Positions 1 through 7,609 of a stretch of DNA of 27,309 nucleotides are shown here, piece after piece. A program made the translations under genes and the position numbers. The DNA is taken from IMG/VR virus record IMGVR_UViG_3300030060_003576, positions 1 through 27,309 of that record; one strand, given 5' to 3'. The stretch is from a virus. The notes under the pieces are model-generated. The model was not told where the DNA came from and searched no databases. It saw only the letters and a program-made list of their open reading frames with translations. Numbering within the stretch: the stretch's first letter is position 1; each line of letters begins with the position of its first letter.

Positions 1-159
1 GTTCACTTCATGGAACAGATCCGTGGCAACGCCAAGCAGACCAAGCCGGATTTGGTCGATCTGTTTGCCAAGACTCAAATTGCACTAGCCCAGATCCAAA
101 AGTTTCTGGAAATCGACAGTGAGATTAACCCTCGTATTAATCAGATGCTTAATCATTAG
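1..159 (+). CDS. 3' end of an unknown phage protein (partial)
   Basis: Frame 1 is open from the first base to a TAG ending at 159 and encodes 52 residues ending in INQMLNH. The piece is hydrophilic and looks alpha-helical (DLVDLFAKTQIALAQIQKFLE). The reading frame may begin upstream of the window; an ATG at base 10 could also be an internal methionine. The next gene starts about 40 bases later on the same strand, so this is probably the upstream member of the same transcript. I do not recognise the family, and too little is visible to propose a function. Confidence 0.6.
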   Translation, partial: VHFMEQIRGNAKQTKPDLVDLFAKTQIALAQIQKFLEIDSEINPRINQMLNH

Positions 160-200
160 CGCGGTTCTCTCGTCATGTTCCGCCCCAGACCCCACCATCA

Positions 201-872
201 TTGCTTCGTCAATTATATATCGGACTTGGTACACAGTCCGGTGGATGGAATTGGATGTTCCACGCCTTGGCGATTTTAGATGGAAAGACAGAGGCGAGGT
301 CGAGCGGCTTCTACGATCTCGCGGATGTTCTCGCGGACACGCCAAACCTTTTGGTGTCGCTCGAAGATGTTTTCACGGAGATAAGATCGAAGACACTTGT
401 ATGGCACAACTGGAGTGCCGACCATCGAAACGTCCTCTTCGGTGAGTGGCACATTGCCAACATCTACCGGTCAGACACGATAGCACGGGGCCGAAGGCAG
501 AAGCCGCGCCCGAAAATGGCCAGCCATAGGGAAATGGCGAAGTGGATAAAATCCGTCCGGGCATTGCCCGAGGAGTTCCCGGTATCGAAGGCGGTGTTCG
601 ATAAAGTCCCAGCCGTAAACTTCGTCGGCCTCTCGCGCCTCGGGCCGAAGAGCTACCTTCAAACCCACACGCATAACAATCCGGATGCACTTGTCTGTCA
701 TGTCGGCGTGGACATTCCAGAGGGGGATGTCGGAATAGAGGTGGATGGCGAAGACCGCTCTTGGTTCCACGACCGGCAAGTTATCGTTTTTGATGACTGT
801 CTTCCTCACATGGCGTGGAACTGGAGCAGTCAACCTAGAACCGTTTTGCACATAGACATCGAGAACAAATGA
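201..872 (+). CDS. AspH-type Fe(II)/2-oxoglutarate-dependent oxygenase
   Basis: A 223-residue protein whose C-terminal half (about 137-222) matches the aspartyl/asparaginyl beta-hydroxylase fold (PF05118). Three features recall human AspH: H156 lies eleven residues before H167 in CHVGVDIP, like H679 and H690 in AspH; the FDDCLPHMAWN block carries H203, like H725; and R213 lies ten residues after it, like R735, which binds 2-oxoglutarate. The predicted reaction is oxidative decarboxylation of 2-oxoglutarate coupled to hydroxylation of a substrate, probably a protein side chain; the substrate is unknown. Residues 1-110 match nothing I recognise. The start is TTG at 201, the only common start codon after an in-frame stop at 150; ATG at 255 is the alternative. 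The stop overlaps the next ATG (ATGA), so the two genes are translationally coupled. The family call is strong, the biological role is not. Confidence 0.85.
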   Translation: MLRQLYIGLGTQSGGWNWMFHALAILDGKTEARSSGFYDLADVLADTPNLLVSLEDVFTEIRSKTLVWHNWSADHRNVLFGEWHIANIYRSDTIARGRRQKPRPKMASHREMAKWIKSVRALPEEFPVSKAVFDKVPAVNFVGLSRLGPKSYLQTHTHNNPDALVCHVGVDIPEGDVGIEVDGEDRSWFHDRQVIVFDDCLPHMAWNWSSQPRTVLHIDIENK

Positions 873-1084
873 AGACCGTCATTCATGTTAATCAGCACGT
901 CATTCGTGCGAATAAAAAGAACGGGGAGGACAACCCGCCGATCACCGTCAAGACCTACAAGTCGAACATCTATTGCAAGTCCGTTGAGATCGAGGGGCCA
1001 GCGACAGTTAAGTACGATCAGAAAGGACTTAGCTGTGGTGCGCGGGTGTGGGTCGAGACGCAATCGAAGGTAGTAACAGAATGA
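869..1084 (+). CDS. Small conserved phage protein, function unknown
   Basis: A 71-residue protein starting MKTVIHVNQHVIRANKK and containing LSCGARVWVET near its C-terminus. From memory this pattern (VNQH-IK-N-K, then TVKTYK, then SCGA-VW-ET) recurs as a short hypothetical protein in many phages, often near other early or packaging-adjacent small genes. It looks mostly beta-stranded, with two cysteines (C36 and C56), no signal peptide and no membrane segment. It overlaps both neighbours by ATGA junctions, so it is translated in a coupled run of three genes. The function is unknown. Confidence 0.75.
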   Translation: MKTVIHVNQHVIRANKKNGEDNPPITVKTYKSNIYCKSVEIEGPATVKYDQKGLSCGARVWVETQSKVVTE

Positions 1085-1332
1085 ACCCCGTTGAGACGCC
1101 AAAACATTACAAGCAGTCGATCCAGTGCTGGGATGCAATGGAAGCCATGCAAGACGATCCCGACCGCGAGGCGAACATCGTGGTCACGCCGCATATGGCG
1201 TACTGTTGGGGTAATGTTTTTAAGTATCTGTGGCGTTGGCCTTACAAAAATAAGCCCGTCGAGGATCTCCGAAAAGCCCGCCAGTATTTGGACAGATTAA
1301 TCGAGCGAGCGGAAATTCAAGAACTCGACTGA
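1081..1332 (+). CDS. DUF3310 family protein
   Basis: An 83-residue protein with the DUF3310 (PF11753) pattern: NPVETPKHY at the N-terminus, then AYCWGNVFKYLWRWPYKN, then EDLRKARQYLDRLIE. These correspond to the family's HY, GN-hKYhhR and DLxKAxxYLxxLI blocks. The ATG at 1081 overlaps the previous stop and places the family's usual N-terminus at residue 1; an upstream in-frame start near 1048 would add eleven poorly fitting residues. DUF3310 proteins are common in phages, usually among nucleotide-metabolism or replication genes, and no function is established. It is the last gene before the packaging genes, separated from terL by 47 bases. Confidence 0.88.
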   Translation: MNPVETPKHYKQSIQCWDAMEAMQDDPDREANIVVTPHMAYCWGNVFKYLWRWPYKNKPVEDLRKARQYLDRLIERAEIQELD

Positions 1333-1379
1333 AGTTTATCCACTTTTGGTGCTAGTTTGCTACGCGAGAGGAAAACCGT
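1333..1379 (+). other. Short leader before the terminase gene
   Basis: A 47-base non-coding gap, one of the longest in the window. It ends in a good Shine-Dalgarno match (AGAGGA at 1367-1372), seven bases before the terL ATG at 1380. It is AT-richer than its flanks and could hold a late promoter, but I see no convincing -35/-10 pair and no hairpin followed by a T run. Confidence 0.3.
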
Positions 1380-2885
1380 ATGCAGACTGCCGACATACTA
1401 AGTCGGCTAGACGAGCTTCCCCCGGAGCACCAGCTTCGCATTGCAAAGGCGCTTAACGCCCTTACGAAAATCAACCAGAAGGAAGCAGCGCAAAGGCAGT
1501 TCCTGCCTTTCGTAAAAAGCGTCTGGCCAGATTTTATTGAGGGTAGGCACCACCGTATCATGGCGGATGCCTTCGAGCGCGTCTCCCGTGGGGAACTCAA
1601 GCGGCTGTGCATTAACATTGCACCACGCCACGGTAAGTCGGAGCTTACGAGTTACATGCTCCCGGCTTGGCTTCTCGGACAAGACCCGTCGCGCAAAGTC
1701 ATTTGCGCTACGCACACAACAGAATTTAGCCAGAGGTTTGGACGAAAGGTCCGAAACCTTATCGAGAGCGACGACTTCAAAGCTGTCTTTCCCGAGACGG
1801 CACTCAAGGCTGATAGTAAAGCTGCCGGTCGATGGGATGTCAGTGGGGGAGGTGAGTACTTTGCTTGTGGTGTCGGCGCGGCCATGACCGGTCGCGGTGC
1901 CGACCTTTTGATTATCGATGACCCGCATTCAGAGTCAGCCGGTATCAATCCGACAAACGAATACTTTGAGTCAGTCTACGAATGGTATTCTTCGGGTCCA
2001 CGGCAGAGACTTCAGCCGGGTGGTGCAATCATCATCGTAATGACCCGGTGGCACCAACTGGATCTGACGGGGCGGGTTATCAAAGCCTCGGAGGTTCGAG
2101 GCGGTGACCAGTGGGAAGTCATTACGCTACCCGCCGTCGATGAATATGAGATCCCGCTCTGGCCAGAGTTCTGGAAGAAAGAAGAACTGGACGCCCTTCG
2201 CGCCACGATCCCGATCTCGAAGTGGAGCGCCCAGTACCAGCAAGACCCCACATCAGAAGAGGGTGCTCTTATAAAGCGCGAGCACTGGAATATGTGGGAC
2301 CAGAAGAACCCACCGGCATGTGAGTTCATTCTGCAAACGGTTGATACGGCGCATACCAAGAATGCGCGAAGCGATTACTCCGCAATAACGACGTGGGGCG
2401 TGTTCAACCATCCGGACGAAAACGGTATCTACGTTCCGAATATTATTTTGTTAGATGCGGTAAACGAGAAGCTGGAGTTTCCGGAACTAAAGAGAAAATG
2501 TTTTGAGCTTTACGAGGACTATCAGCCGGATGCGTTCCTAGTCGAAGCAAAGGCTGCTGGGTTTCCGCTCATCCAAGAGATGAGGGCTGTGGGTCTTCCG
2601 GTATCGGAATACTCGCCGTCGAGAGGGCAAGACAAACTATCGAGAGTTAACGCTGTGTCGGACATCTTCTCCAACGGAGTTGTCTGGGCACCACGCACCA
2701 GATGGGCCGAAGAGGTTATAGAACAATGTGCCGCCTTCCCAAACGGCGCACATGACGACCTTGTCGATAGCACCACGCTGGCACTTCTAAGGTTTCGCCA
2801 AGGCGGGTTCATTCCGCTTGCAACAGATTTTGAGGACGAGCCGCCGTGGATGAACATCCCATCCAGATCAGCGGCGTACTACTAG
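1380..2885 (+). CDS. terL: Terminase large subunit
   Basis: A 501-residue DNA-packaging motor. The N-terminal ATPase carries an atypical Walker A (PRHGKSEL, residues 82-89), a Walker B (LLIIDDP, 176-182) and a coupling motif MTRWH (221-225). The C-terminal RNase H-like nuclease has candidate metal ligands D322 (QTVDTAH), E389 (FLVEAKAAG) and D459/D460 (NGAHDDLVD). The order and motifs fit the psiM2-type large terminase group. It binds the portal, translocates DNA into the prohead and cuts the concatemer. The length is normal and the gene looks intact. The ATG at 1380 follows AGAGGA at 1367-1372. The stop overlaps the AGGAG that probably serves the portal gene. No small terminase was recognised in the window; it may lie upstream or be one of the small unknown genes. 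Confidence 0.96.
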   Translation: MQTADILSRLDELPPEHQLRIAKALNALTKINQKEAAQRQFLPFVKSVWPDFIEGRHHRIMADAFERVSRGELKRLCINIAPRHGKSELTSYMLPAWLLGQDPSRKVICATHTTEFSQRFGRKVRNLIESDDFKAVFPETALKADSKAAGRWDVSGGGEYFACGVGAAMTGRGADLLIIDDPHSESAGINPTNEYFESVYEWYSSGPRQRLQPGGAIIIVMTRWHQLDLTGRVIKASEVRGGDQWEVITLPAVDEYEIPLWPEFWKKEELDALRATIPISKWSAQYQQDPTSEEGALIKREHWNMWDQKNPPACEFILQTVDTAHTKNARSDYSAITTWGVFNHPDENGIYVPNIILLDAVNEKLEFPELKRKCFELYEDYQPDAFLVEAKAAGFPLIQEMRAVGLPVSEYSPSRGQDKLSRVNAVSDIFSNGVVWAPRTRWAEEVIEQCAAFPNGAHDDLVDSTTLALLRFRQGGFIPLATDFEDEPPWMNIPSRSAAYY

Positions 2886-2888
2886 GAG
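2884..2888 (+). promoter_or_regulatory. Ribosome binding site that questions the portal start
   Basis: AGGAG overlaps the terL stop. It is 7 bases from an in-frame ATA at 2896 but 19 bases from the first conventional start, TTG at 2908. The usual 5-9 base spacing therefore favours ATA, or a base error at that codon. Confidence 0.5.
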
Positions 2889-2907
2889 ACGAGAGATAAG
2901 CGAGCTT

Positions 2908-5403
2908 TTGAGAAACATTGCAGATACGGTTCCCTTGGAGGAAGCCGCGCAAAACGAAGCTCCTATCGAGATCGAGATTGAAGAAACGGTAATTGAGTTT
3001 GAGGGACCGGCGCTTGTTGTCGAAGTCCCAGAGTTCAATTCCAATCTCGCAGACTTTATGGAGGACGGCGATTTAGAGTCGCTTGCCTCTGAACTATCCG
3101 GACAGTTTGAAAGCGACAAGTCTTCAAGGGAGGACTGGGAAGAGTCGTATGTAAAAGGACTAGACCTTCTGGGGTTGAAGGTCGAAGACAGAACACAGCC
3201 TTGGCCGGGGGCGTGCGGTGTTTATCACCCGCTCTTAACCGAGGCAGTGGTGCGTTTCCAAAGTCAGACCATTACCGAGGTGTTCCCGGCCAGTGGCCCG
3301 GTTCGCACTTCTATTATTGGCAAGGAAACGAAAGAGCGCGTTCAGCAATCTGAAAGAGTGCAGAACGAACTCAACTACCAGCTACTGGAGGTAATGACGG
3401 AGTACCGTCCAGAAATGGAACAACTTTTGTTCCATCTTCCTTTGGCTGGGTCTGCCTTTAAGAAAGTCTATTACGACCCATCCCTTGGTCGTGCATGTGC
3501 GATGTTCGTGCCCGCCGAGGATTTTGTCGTCAGCCACGGGGCGTCAGACTTAATGACCAGCCCCCGATATACGCACGTCATGCGCCGAATGAAGAATGAC
3601 GTTCGTAAACTACAAGTGGCGGGATTTTACCGGGACGTGGAGCTTCCAGATCCTTCCCCCGACTATAGTAAAATCCAAGAAAAAATTGACGATCTCGATG
3701 GGTCAGCGGAGGTCGAGGCTGACGGGCGATTAGTCCTCCTCGAAATGCACGTTGATCTCGACCTCCCCGGTTTTGAGGATCTCGACTCCGACATGGAGCC
3801 GACCGGAATTGAGTTACCGTATGTGGTGACAATGGTCCGGGGTACGGGCGAGATCCTTTCGGTCTATCGCAACTACCGAGAAGACGATCCGCTTAAACTC
3901 AAGCGTCAGCACTTCGTCCATTATCAATACCTACCCGGTCTTGGGTTCTATGGCACCGGCCTCATCCATCTGATTGGTGGCTTGGCCAAGTCTGCGACCA
4001 GCATCTTACGTCAACTGGTTGACGCCGGTACGCTCTCGAACTTACCCGCCGGATTGAAGGCGAGGGGTCTCCGGATTAAGGGAGACGACAGCCCGATTAT
4101 GCCGGGTGAGTTTAGAGATGTAGATGTACCGGGCGGTAGCATTCGCGATAACATTTCGTTCCTCCCCTACAAAGAACCGTCGAGCGTTCTCTACCAACTA
4201 CTCGGCAACATAGTCGAGGAAGGTAGGCGAATAGGTTCGGTTGCCGACTTGCAAGTTGGTATGGGGCAGACCGGCAAGGAAGCGCCGGTAGGAACGACGC
4301 TCGCTATTATGGAACGCGCCATGAAGGTAATGAGTGCGGTTCAAGCCAGAGTACACTCCAGCCTTCGCTCGGAGTTACGTCTTCTGTCAGACGTTATCTC
4401 AACGTCGATGGAAGATGCTTACGATTATGATTTTGGTGAAGATCAGAGTTATTCCCGCAAGGAGGATTTTGATTCCCGCGTAGATATAATTCCCGTATCG
4501 GACCCCAACGCAGCATCGATGTCACAGAGAGTCATGCAATATCAAGCGGCTTTCCAGCTAGCACAGTCAAACCCTAACCTCTACGACATGCCGTTGCTGC
4601 ACAGACAAATGATGGAGACGCTCGGCATCCCGAATGCCGATGAGATCGTTAAGTCGCCAGATGACATGGAGCCGATGGACCCGGTCTCCGAAAACATGGC
4701 GATAATGAAAGGCAAGCCCGTCAAGGCATTCGTCTATCAAGATCACGAAAGTCACATCAAGACACACCTCGCTGCCGCGCAAGACCCACTTATCCGTCAA
4801 CTGGTCGCTGGTTCTCCAATGGCCAAGGCTATGGAGTCCGGTCTTGCCGCACACGTTGCAGAGCACGTTGCGTTCCAGTATCGCCGTGAAATCGAAATGG
4901 CTATGGGCGCACAGCTTCCAGAAACCGAGAAGCCGTTGCCAGAGGATGTCGAGTTCAAATACTCGAAGCTCGTTGCTGATGCCGCTGACAAGGTGCTCGC
5001 CAAAGACAAGGCGATTGCGGAAATGCAGAAGCGCCAGCAGATGGAGCAAGATCCAGTTGTGCAAATGCAGCGCAAGGAACTGGAGATCAAGGAAGCAGAA
5101 GTCCAGCGCAAGGCACTCTCCGACAAGAACCGCACAGAGCTAGAGCGTGAGCGCATCCAGACCACAGCCGCAATGAAAGCTGCTGAGATTGCGTCTGAAG
5201 ATCAGCGCACCGGGTTGCAAGTCGGCGTTGAGATCGCCAAGGCCCGCGAGAGCTTGGAAGCTGAAGGTAAACGTGAAGGTCTGAAATTCGGTGTCGATAT
5301 CGCCAAGGATATCGCAAACCGCGAAAGCAAAGAGAAATTGGAAGGTGCCCGTCTCGGTGTCGAGGTAGGGCGCGTGCTGACAGAACAACAAAACAAAGAA
5401 TGA
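2908..5403 (+). CDS. Portal protein (P22-like)
   Basis: An 831-residue portal, which as a ring at one capsid vertex forms the DNA channel and the docking site for terminase and neck proteins. It is recognised by its place straight after terL, its size and its central pattern: REDWEESYVKGLDLLG, TQPWPGACGVYHPLL, FQSQTITEVFPASGPV, then HYQYLPGLGFYGTGLIHLIG. The first 65 residues are strongly acidic. Residues from about 690 to the end form a long charged helix with repeated K/E/R/A segments (QVGVEIAKARES, KFGVDIAKDIA, RLGVEVGRVL), suggesting a coiled coil or barrel. This size and C-terminal helix resemble P22-type portals with a barrel. The conventional start is TTG at 2908, but AGGAG spacing suggests ATA at 2896, which would add four residues ending ELL. 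The stop overlaps the next ATG. Confidence 0.9.
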   Translation: MRNIADTVPLEEAAQNEAPIEIEIEETVIEFEGPALVVEVPEFNSNLADFMEDGDLESLASELSGQFESDKSSREDWEESYVKGLDLLGLKVEDRTQPWPGACGVYHPLLTEAVVRFQSQTITEVFPASGPVRTSIIGKETKERVQQSERVQNELNYQLLEVMTEYRPEMEQLLFHLPLAGSAFKKVYYDPSLGRACAMFVPAEDFVVSHGASDLMTSPRYTHVMRRMKNDVRKLQVAGFYRDVELPDPSPDYSKIQEKIDDLDGSAEVEADGRLVLLEMHVDLDLPGFEDLDSDMEPTGIELPYVVTMVRGTGEILSVYRNYREDDPLKLKRQHFVHYQYLPGLGFYGTGLIHLIGGLAKSATSILRQLVDAGTLSNLPAGLKARGLRIKGDDSPIMPGEFRDVDVPGGSIRDNISFLPYKEPSSVLYQLLGNIVEEGRRIGSVADLQVGMGQTGKEAPVGTTLAIMERAMKVMSAVQARVHSSLRSELRLLSDVISTSMEDAYDYDFGEDQSYSRKEDFDSRVDIIPVSDPNAASMSQRVMQYQAAFQLAQSNPNLYDMPLLHRQMMETLGIPNADEIVKSPDDMEPMDPVSENMAIMKGKPVKAFVYQDHESHIKTHLAAAQDPLIRQLVAGSPMAKAMESGLAAHVAEHVAFQYRREIEMAMGAQLPETEKPLPEDVEFKYSKLVADAADKVLAKDKAIAEMQKRQQMEQDPVVQMQRKELEIKEAEVQRKALSDKNRTELERERIQTTAAMKAAEIASEDQRTGLQVGVEIAKARESLEAEGKREGLKFGVDIAKDIANRESKEKLEGARLGVEVGRVLTEQQNKE

Positions 5404-5627
5404 ATTGGGTAATTGTGATTTTTATGTTCGCTCCTCTCCATGTGGAAGCGGATGCAGTAGAGATCGACAACTACCGTGGCAAACCTTTGGTGTTTCTGGA
5501 TAAGGAGTCTTGTTACCAGCACATATCCGAGAACTTGGATAAGCTGAAGACTTTCGCCGTCACTCACTTCGACGGTCAGTATCCCGTTAAAAGCATTGAT
5601 TGTTTCAAGCAAAAAGAAAGCGTTTGA
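5400..5627 (+). CDS. Small exported protein, function unknown
   Basis: A 75-residue protein. Residues 1-17 (MNWVIVIFMFAPLHVEA) look like a signal peptide with a likely cut after the EA. The mature part has two cysteines, C38 in DKESCYQHI and C68 in KSIDCFK, which could form a disulfide in the periplasm. Small proteins with an aromatic-rich strand, ExCxxh and a C-terminal Cys occur in many phages without known function. The ATG overlaps the portal stop (ATGA), so expression is coupled. Possible roles are envelope modification or superinfection control, but nothing in the sequence decides this. Confidence 0.72.
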   Translation: MNWVIVIFMFAPLHVEADAVEIDNYRGKPLVFLDKESCYQHISENLDKLKTFAVTHFDGQYPVKSIDCFKQKESV

Positions 5628-5832
5628 TATTAACGAAGAACCACAAACGGTTTTTGACATACTCCTGTCAAAGATCCGCGAAAATATGAATGCCGTCTCC
5701 GATTCAGTCTCGACCGGAGGGGCGCATGACTTCGGCCAATACCAGAGAATGGTAGGCCAGATCGAGGGCTTCGCCCTTGCTGAAAGAGAAATCCTCGACC
5801 TTAGAGATCGATACTACAAGGACGAGGAATAA
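5596..5832 (+). CDS. Small conserved phage protein, function unknown
   Basis: A 78-residue, mainly helical, acidic protein. The block GGAHDFGQYQRMVGQIEGFALAEREI is typical of a short protein found next to portal or scaffold genes in many phages: an invariant-looking YQ, then G-h-G-h-A-A-E-I/V. The start is TTG at 5596, giving a 32-base overlap with the exported-protein gene; this is long for this window, so the true start could be later, for example ATG at 5686. The function is unknown; its position suggests a head-assembly accessory or an internal chaperone-like role. Confidence 0.75.
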   Translation: MIVSSKKKAFDINEEPQTVFDILLSKIRENMNAVSDSVSTGGAHDFGQYQRMVGQIEGFALAEREILDLRDRYYKDEE

Positions 5833-5849
5833 CGGCACACACCAGCCGT
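5832..5849 (+). other. Small hairpin before the co-chaperonin gene
   Basis: ACGGC (5832-5836) and GCCGT (5845-5849) can pair around an eight-base loop, in the gap between the 5596 gene and the GroES-like gene if the latter starts at 5878. No T run follows, so it is not a standard terminator. It may be an RNA processing or stability element, or chance. Confidence 0.25.
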
Positions 5850-5877
5850 GATGGTGGCTAAAACAAAAGAGAGACGA

Positions 5878-6228
5878 ATGACCGCTGAACCAGCGCCAAA
5901 AATGCTGCCGGAACCTTCCGGCTATAAAATCCTCATCTCCATTCCGGAGCATGAGGAGAAAACCGATGGTGGTGTTTTCCTCCCAGATCGTTTCAAGACG
6001 GCTGAAGAGACCGCATCAATTGTCGGCTTTGTACTAAAACTCGGACCTCTCGCGTATGGCGACGAGGATAAATTCCCGACCGGCCCTTACTGCAAGGAAG
6101 GCGACTTTGTTGTTTTCCGCTCTTACTCCGGAACCCGTTTCAAGGTGAAGGGTAAGGAGTTTCGGCTGATCAACGACGACACGGTAGAAGCCGTTGTCGA
6201 TGATCCACGGGGGTTTGAACGAGCATGA
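5878..6228 (+). CDS. GroES-like co-chaperonin (phage Cpn10)
   Basis: A 116-residue protein with the Cpn10 layout: a first strand SGYKILISIP, a mobile-loop-like stretch EKTDGGVFLPDRFKT that matches the GroES pattern E-k-t-x-GG-h-h-L, then ASIVGFVLKLGP, a barrel strand GDFVVFRSYSGTRFKVKG, and EFRLINDDTVEAVV at the end. It is expected to form a heptameric cap on the host GroEL and help fold a phage protein, most likely the major capsid protein as for T4 gp31. The ATG at 5878 is preceded by AAAGAGAGACGA, a better ribosome binding site than that of the upstream in-frame GTG (5848) or ATG (5851), which would add ten or nine residues. The stop overlaps the scaffold ATG, placing it directly in the head-assembly set. 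Confidence 0.87.
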   Translation: MTAEPAPKMLPEPSGYKILISIPEHEEKTDGGVFLPDRFKTAEETASIVGFVLKLGPLAYGDEDKFPTGPYCKEGDFVVFRSYSGTRFKVKGKEFRLINDDTVEAVVDDPRGFERA

Positions 6229-7124
6229 GCGAAGAAGCACAAGAAGCGTTATCCCCAGACGAGGTGGAAGATAACAGCGTCGAAATAGATGTTGTTGACG
6301 ATACCCCGGCAGAGGATAGAGGAAGGCCAGAGCGAACCGGCGAACCCTACGATCCATCCGATGAGGAGATCGAGGAATACTCCGAGGGAGTTCAAAAGCG
6401 AATAAAGAAACTTCGCTTTGAATTTCACGAAGAGCGCCGCGCAAAAGAAAAGGTAGAACGCGAAAACGCGGAAGCATTTACCTACGCTCAACGATTGCTA
6501 GACGAGAACAACCAGATCAAGGAAGTTCTCCAACAGCACCAAGAAGTTCTACAAAAGAGTCAGTCAGAAAGATTGGCAACCGAAGTCGCCGCACAACGAA
6601 GGCGGTACAAGGATGCCTATGAATCTGGAGATGCCGAAGAGTTAGCATCCGCCCAAGAAGATTTAAGTCGGGCCGTTGCATCACATGAACGCATTTCTTC
6701 TGCGCCGCCTCCACAGCGATTGCAATCGGCTCCCCCACCGGAGCAACCCGCACCGCAAGTGGACCCGAAGGCACAGGGTTGGCTGAAAGAAAATTCTTGG
6801 TTTGGCGAAGACCGGACAATGACCGGTTACGCCTATGGTCTCCACGAACAACTCGTAACTCAAGAAGGCATCGACCCGCGAACCGATGCCTACTATGAGC
6901 GCATCGACAACGAGATGAGAACGAGGTTTCCCGAAAAATTTGGGGAGTCTCCTAGCTCGTCTGGGAATGGCGCTTCATTGGGAAACGTAGTCGCCCCGGC
7001 AACCCGAGGGACCGGAAAAGGACCACGCAAGATTAGCCTAACGCAAACCCAAGTCGCTCTCGCGAAGCGGTTGGGAATTACGCCAGAGCAATATGCACAA
7101 CAAGTGCTGAAGGACTCACAATGA
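6225..7124 (+). CDS. Capsid scaffolding protein
   Basis: A 299-residue, strongly charged protein between portal and capsid genes, the usual scaffold place. Residues 1-55 are acidic. About 57-155 are predicted to be a long coiled coil (KRIKKLRFEFHEERRAKEKVE and onward). A Pro-rich linker with two APPPQ/APPPE copies lies near 160-178. A compact segment follows, including KAQGWLKENSWFGEDRTMTGYAYGL. The C-terminus ends in a helix-turn-helix-like piece (LAKRLGITPEQYAQQVLK), as often seen in scaffolds that bind the capsid shell. The role is to direct prohead assembly and then leave or be cleaved. No protease gene or domain is seen. It overlaps both neighbours by ATGA. Confidence 0.83.
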   Translation: MSEEAQEALSPDEVEDNSVEIDVVDDTPAEDRGRPERTGEPYDPSDEEIEEYSEGVQKRIKKLRFEFHEERRAKEKVERENAEAFTYAQRLLDENNQIKEVLQQHQEVLQKSQSERLATEVAAQRRRYKDAYESGDAEELASAQEDLSRAVASHERISSAPPPQRLQSAPPPEQPAPQVDPKAQGWLKENSWFGEDRTMTGYAYGLHEQLVTQEGIDPRTDAYYERIDNEMRTRFPEKFGESPSSSGNGASLGNVVAPATRGTGKGPRKISLTQTQVALAKRLGITPEQYAQQVLKDSQ

Positions 7125-7597
7125 GTGATCGCGCAAAAGAAGATAGTAGCTCATCCAGAAGCGGACGAGAGACCGAGACGAGAGAAGCAAACGCCCGTAA
7201 GGCGACATGGAAGCCACCTTCGGTTTTACCGGACCCAACTCCGGAACCGGGTTACCACTATCGCTGGATCAGAGCGAGAACGATGGGAGAGTCCGACAAT
7301 CGGAATGTCTCCAGTCGTTTCCGCGAAGGGTATGTCCCGGTGAGGGCAGAAGACCATAAGGATCTTCAAATCCTTTCCGACAAGGGCAGCGAGTTTGCCG
7401 ACAACATCGAGGTTGGCGGTTTGGTTCTTTGCAAGACTTCCACGGAAAACAAGGAAGCCCGCGAAGAGTACTACGGCCAGAAAGCTCAAACGCAGATGGA
7501 TAGCGTCGATAACAATCTTATGAGGGAGCAAGACCCGCGTATGCCGCTCCTACGACCGGAGCGTTCTACGAAGGTTACCGGCTCCTTCAAAAAATAA
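7121..7597 (+). CDS. Conserved phage protein between scaffold and capsid
   Basis: A 158-residue hydrophilic protein. The conserved-looking core is KATWKPPSVLPDPTPEPGY, HYRWIRARTMGESDNRNVS and FREGYVPVRAEDH, then VGGLVLCKTSTENKEAR. From memory this family sits beside the scaffold or capsid gene in many aquatic phages and has no established function. The first 28 residues are rich in Ser, Arg and Glu and are probably disordered. It has no membrane segment. The position suggests a head-assembly factor or minor head protein. The ATG overlaps the scaffold stop. Confidence 0.75.
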   Translation: MSDRAKEDSSSSRSGRETETREANARKATWKPPSVLPDPTPEPGYHYRWIRARTMGESDNRNVSSRFREGYVPVRAEDHKDLQILSDKGSEFADNIEVGGLVLCKTSTENKEAREEYYGQKAQTQMDSVDNNLMREQDPRMPLLRPERSTKVTGSFKK

Positions 7598-7601
7598 GGA
7601 G
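7596..7601 (+). promoter_or_regulatory. Strong ribosome binding site
   Basis: AAGGAG eight bases before the ATG at 7610. It is the first of a run of near-consensus sites that set the virion genes apart from the overlapping genes around them. Confidence 0.7.
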
Positions 7602-7609
7602 ATGACTCA

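Noticed and set aside
201-260. Residues IGLGTQSGG in the oxygenase resemble the nucleotide-binding loop of sulfotransferases (GLGTQ-x-G-T).
   Set aside because: The usual Thr/Ser and the rest of the sulfotransferase fold are not recognisable in the following 100 residues, so I left the N-terminal part as unknown.
1333-1379. Possible late promoter before the terminase gene.
   Set aside because: AT-rich, but no convincing -35/-10 pair with normal spacing, and no repeat of the same sequence elsewhere in the window.
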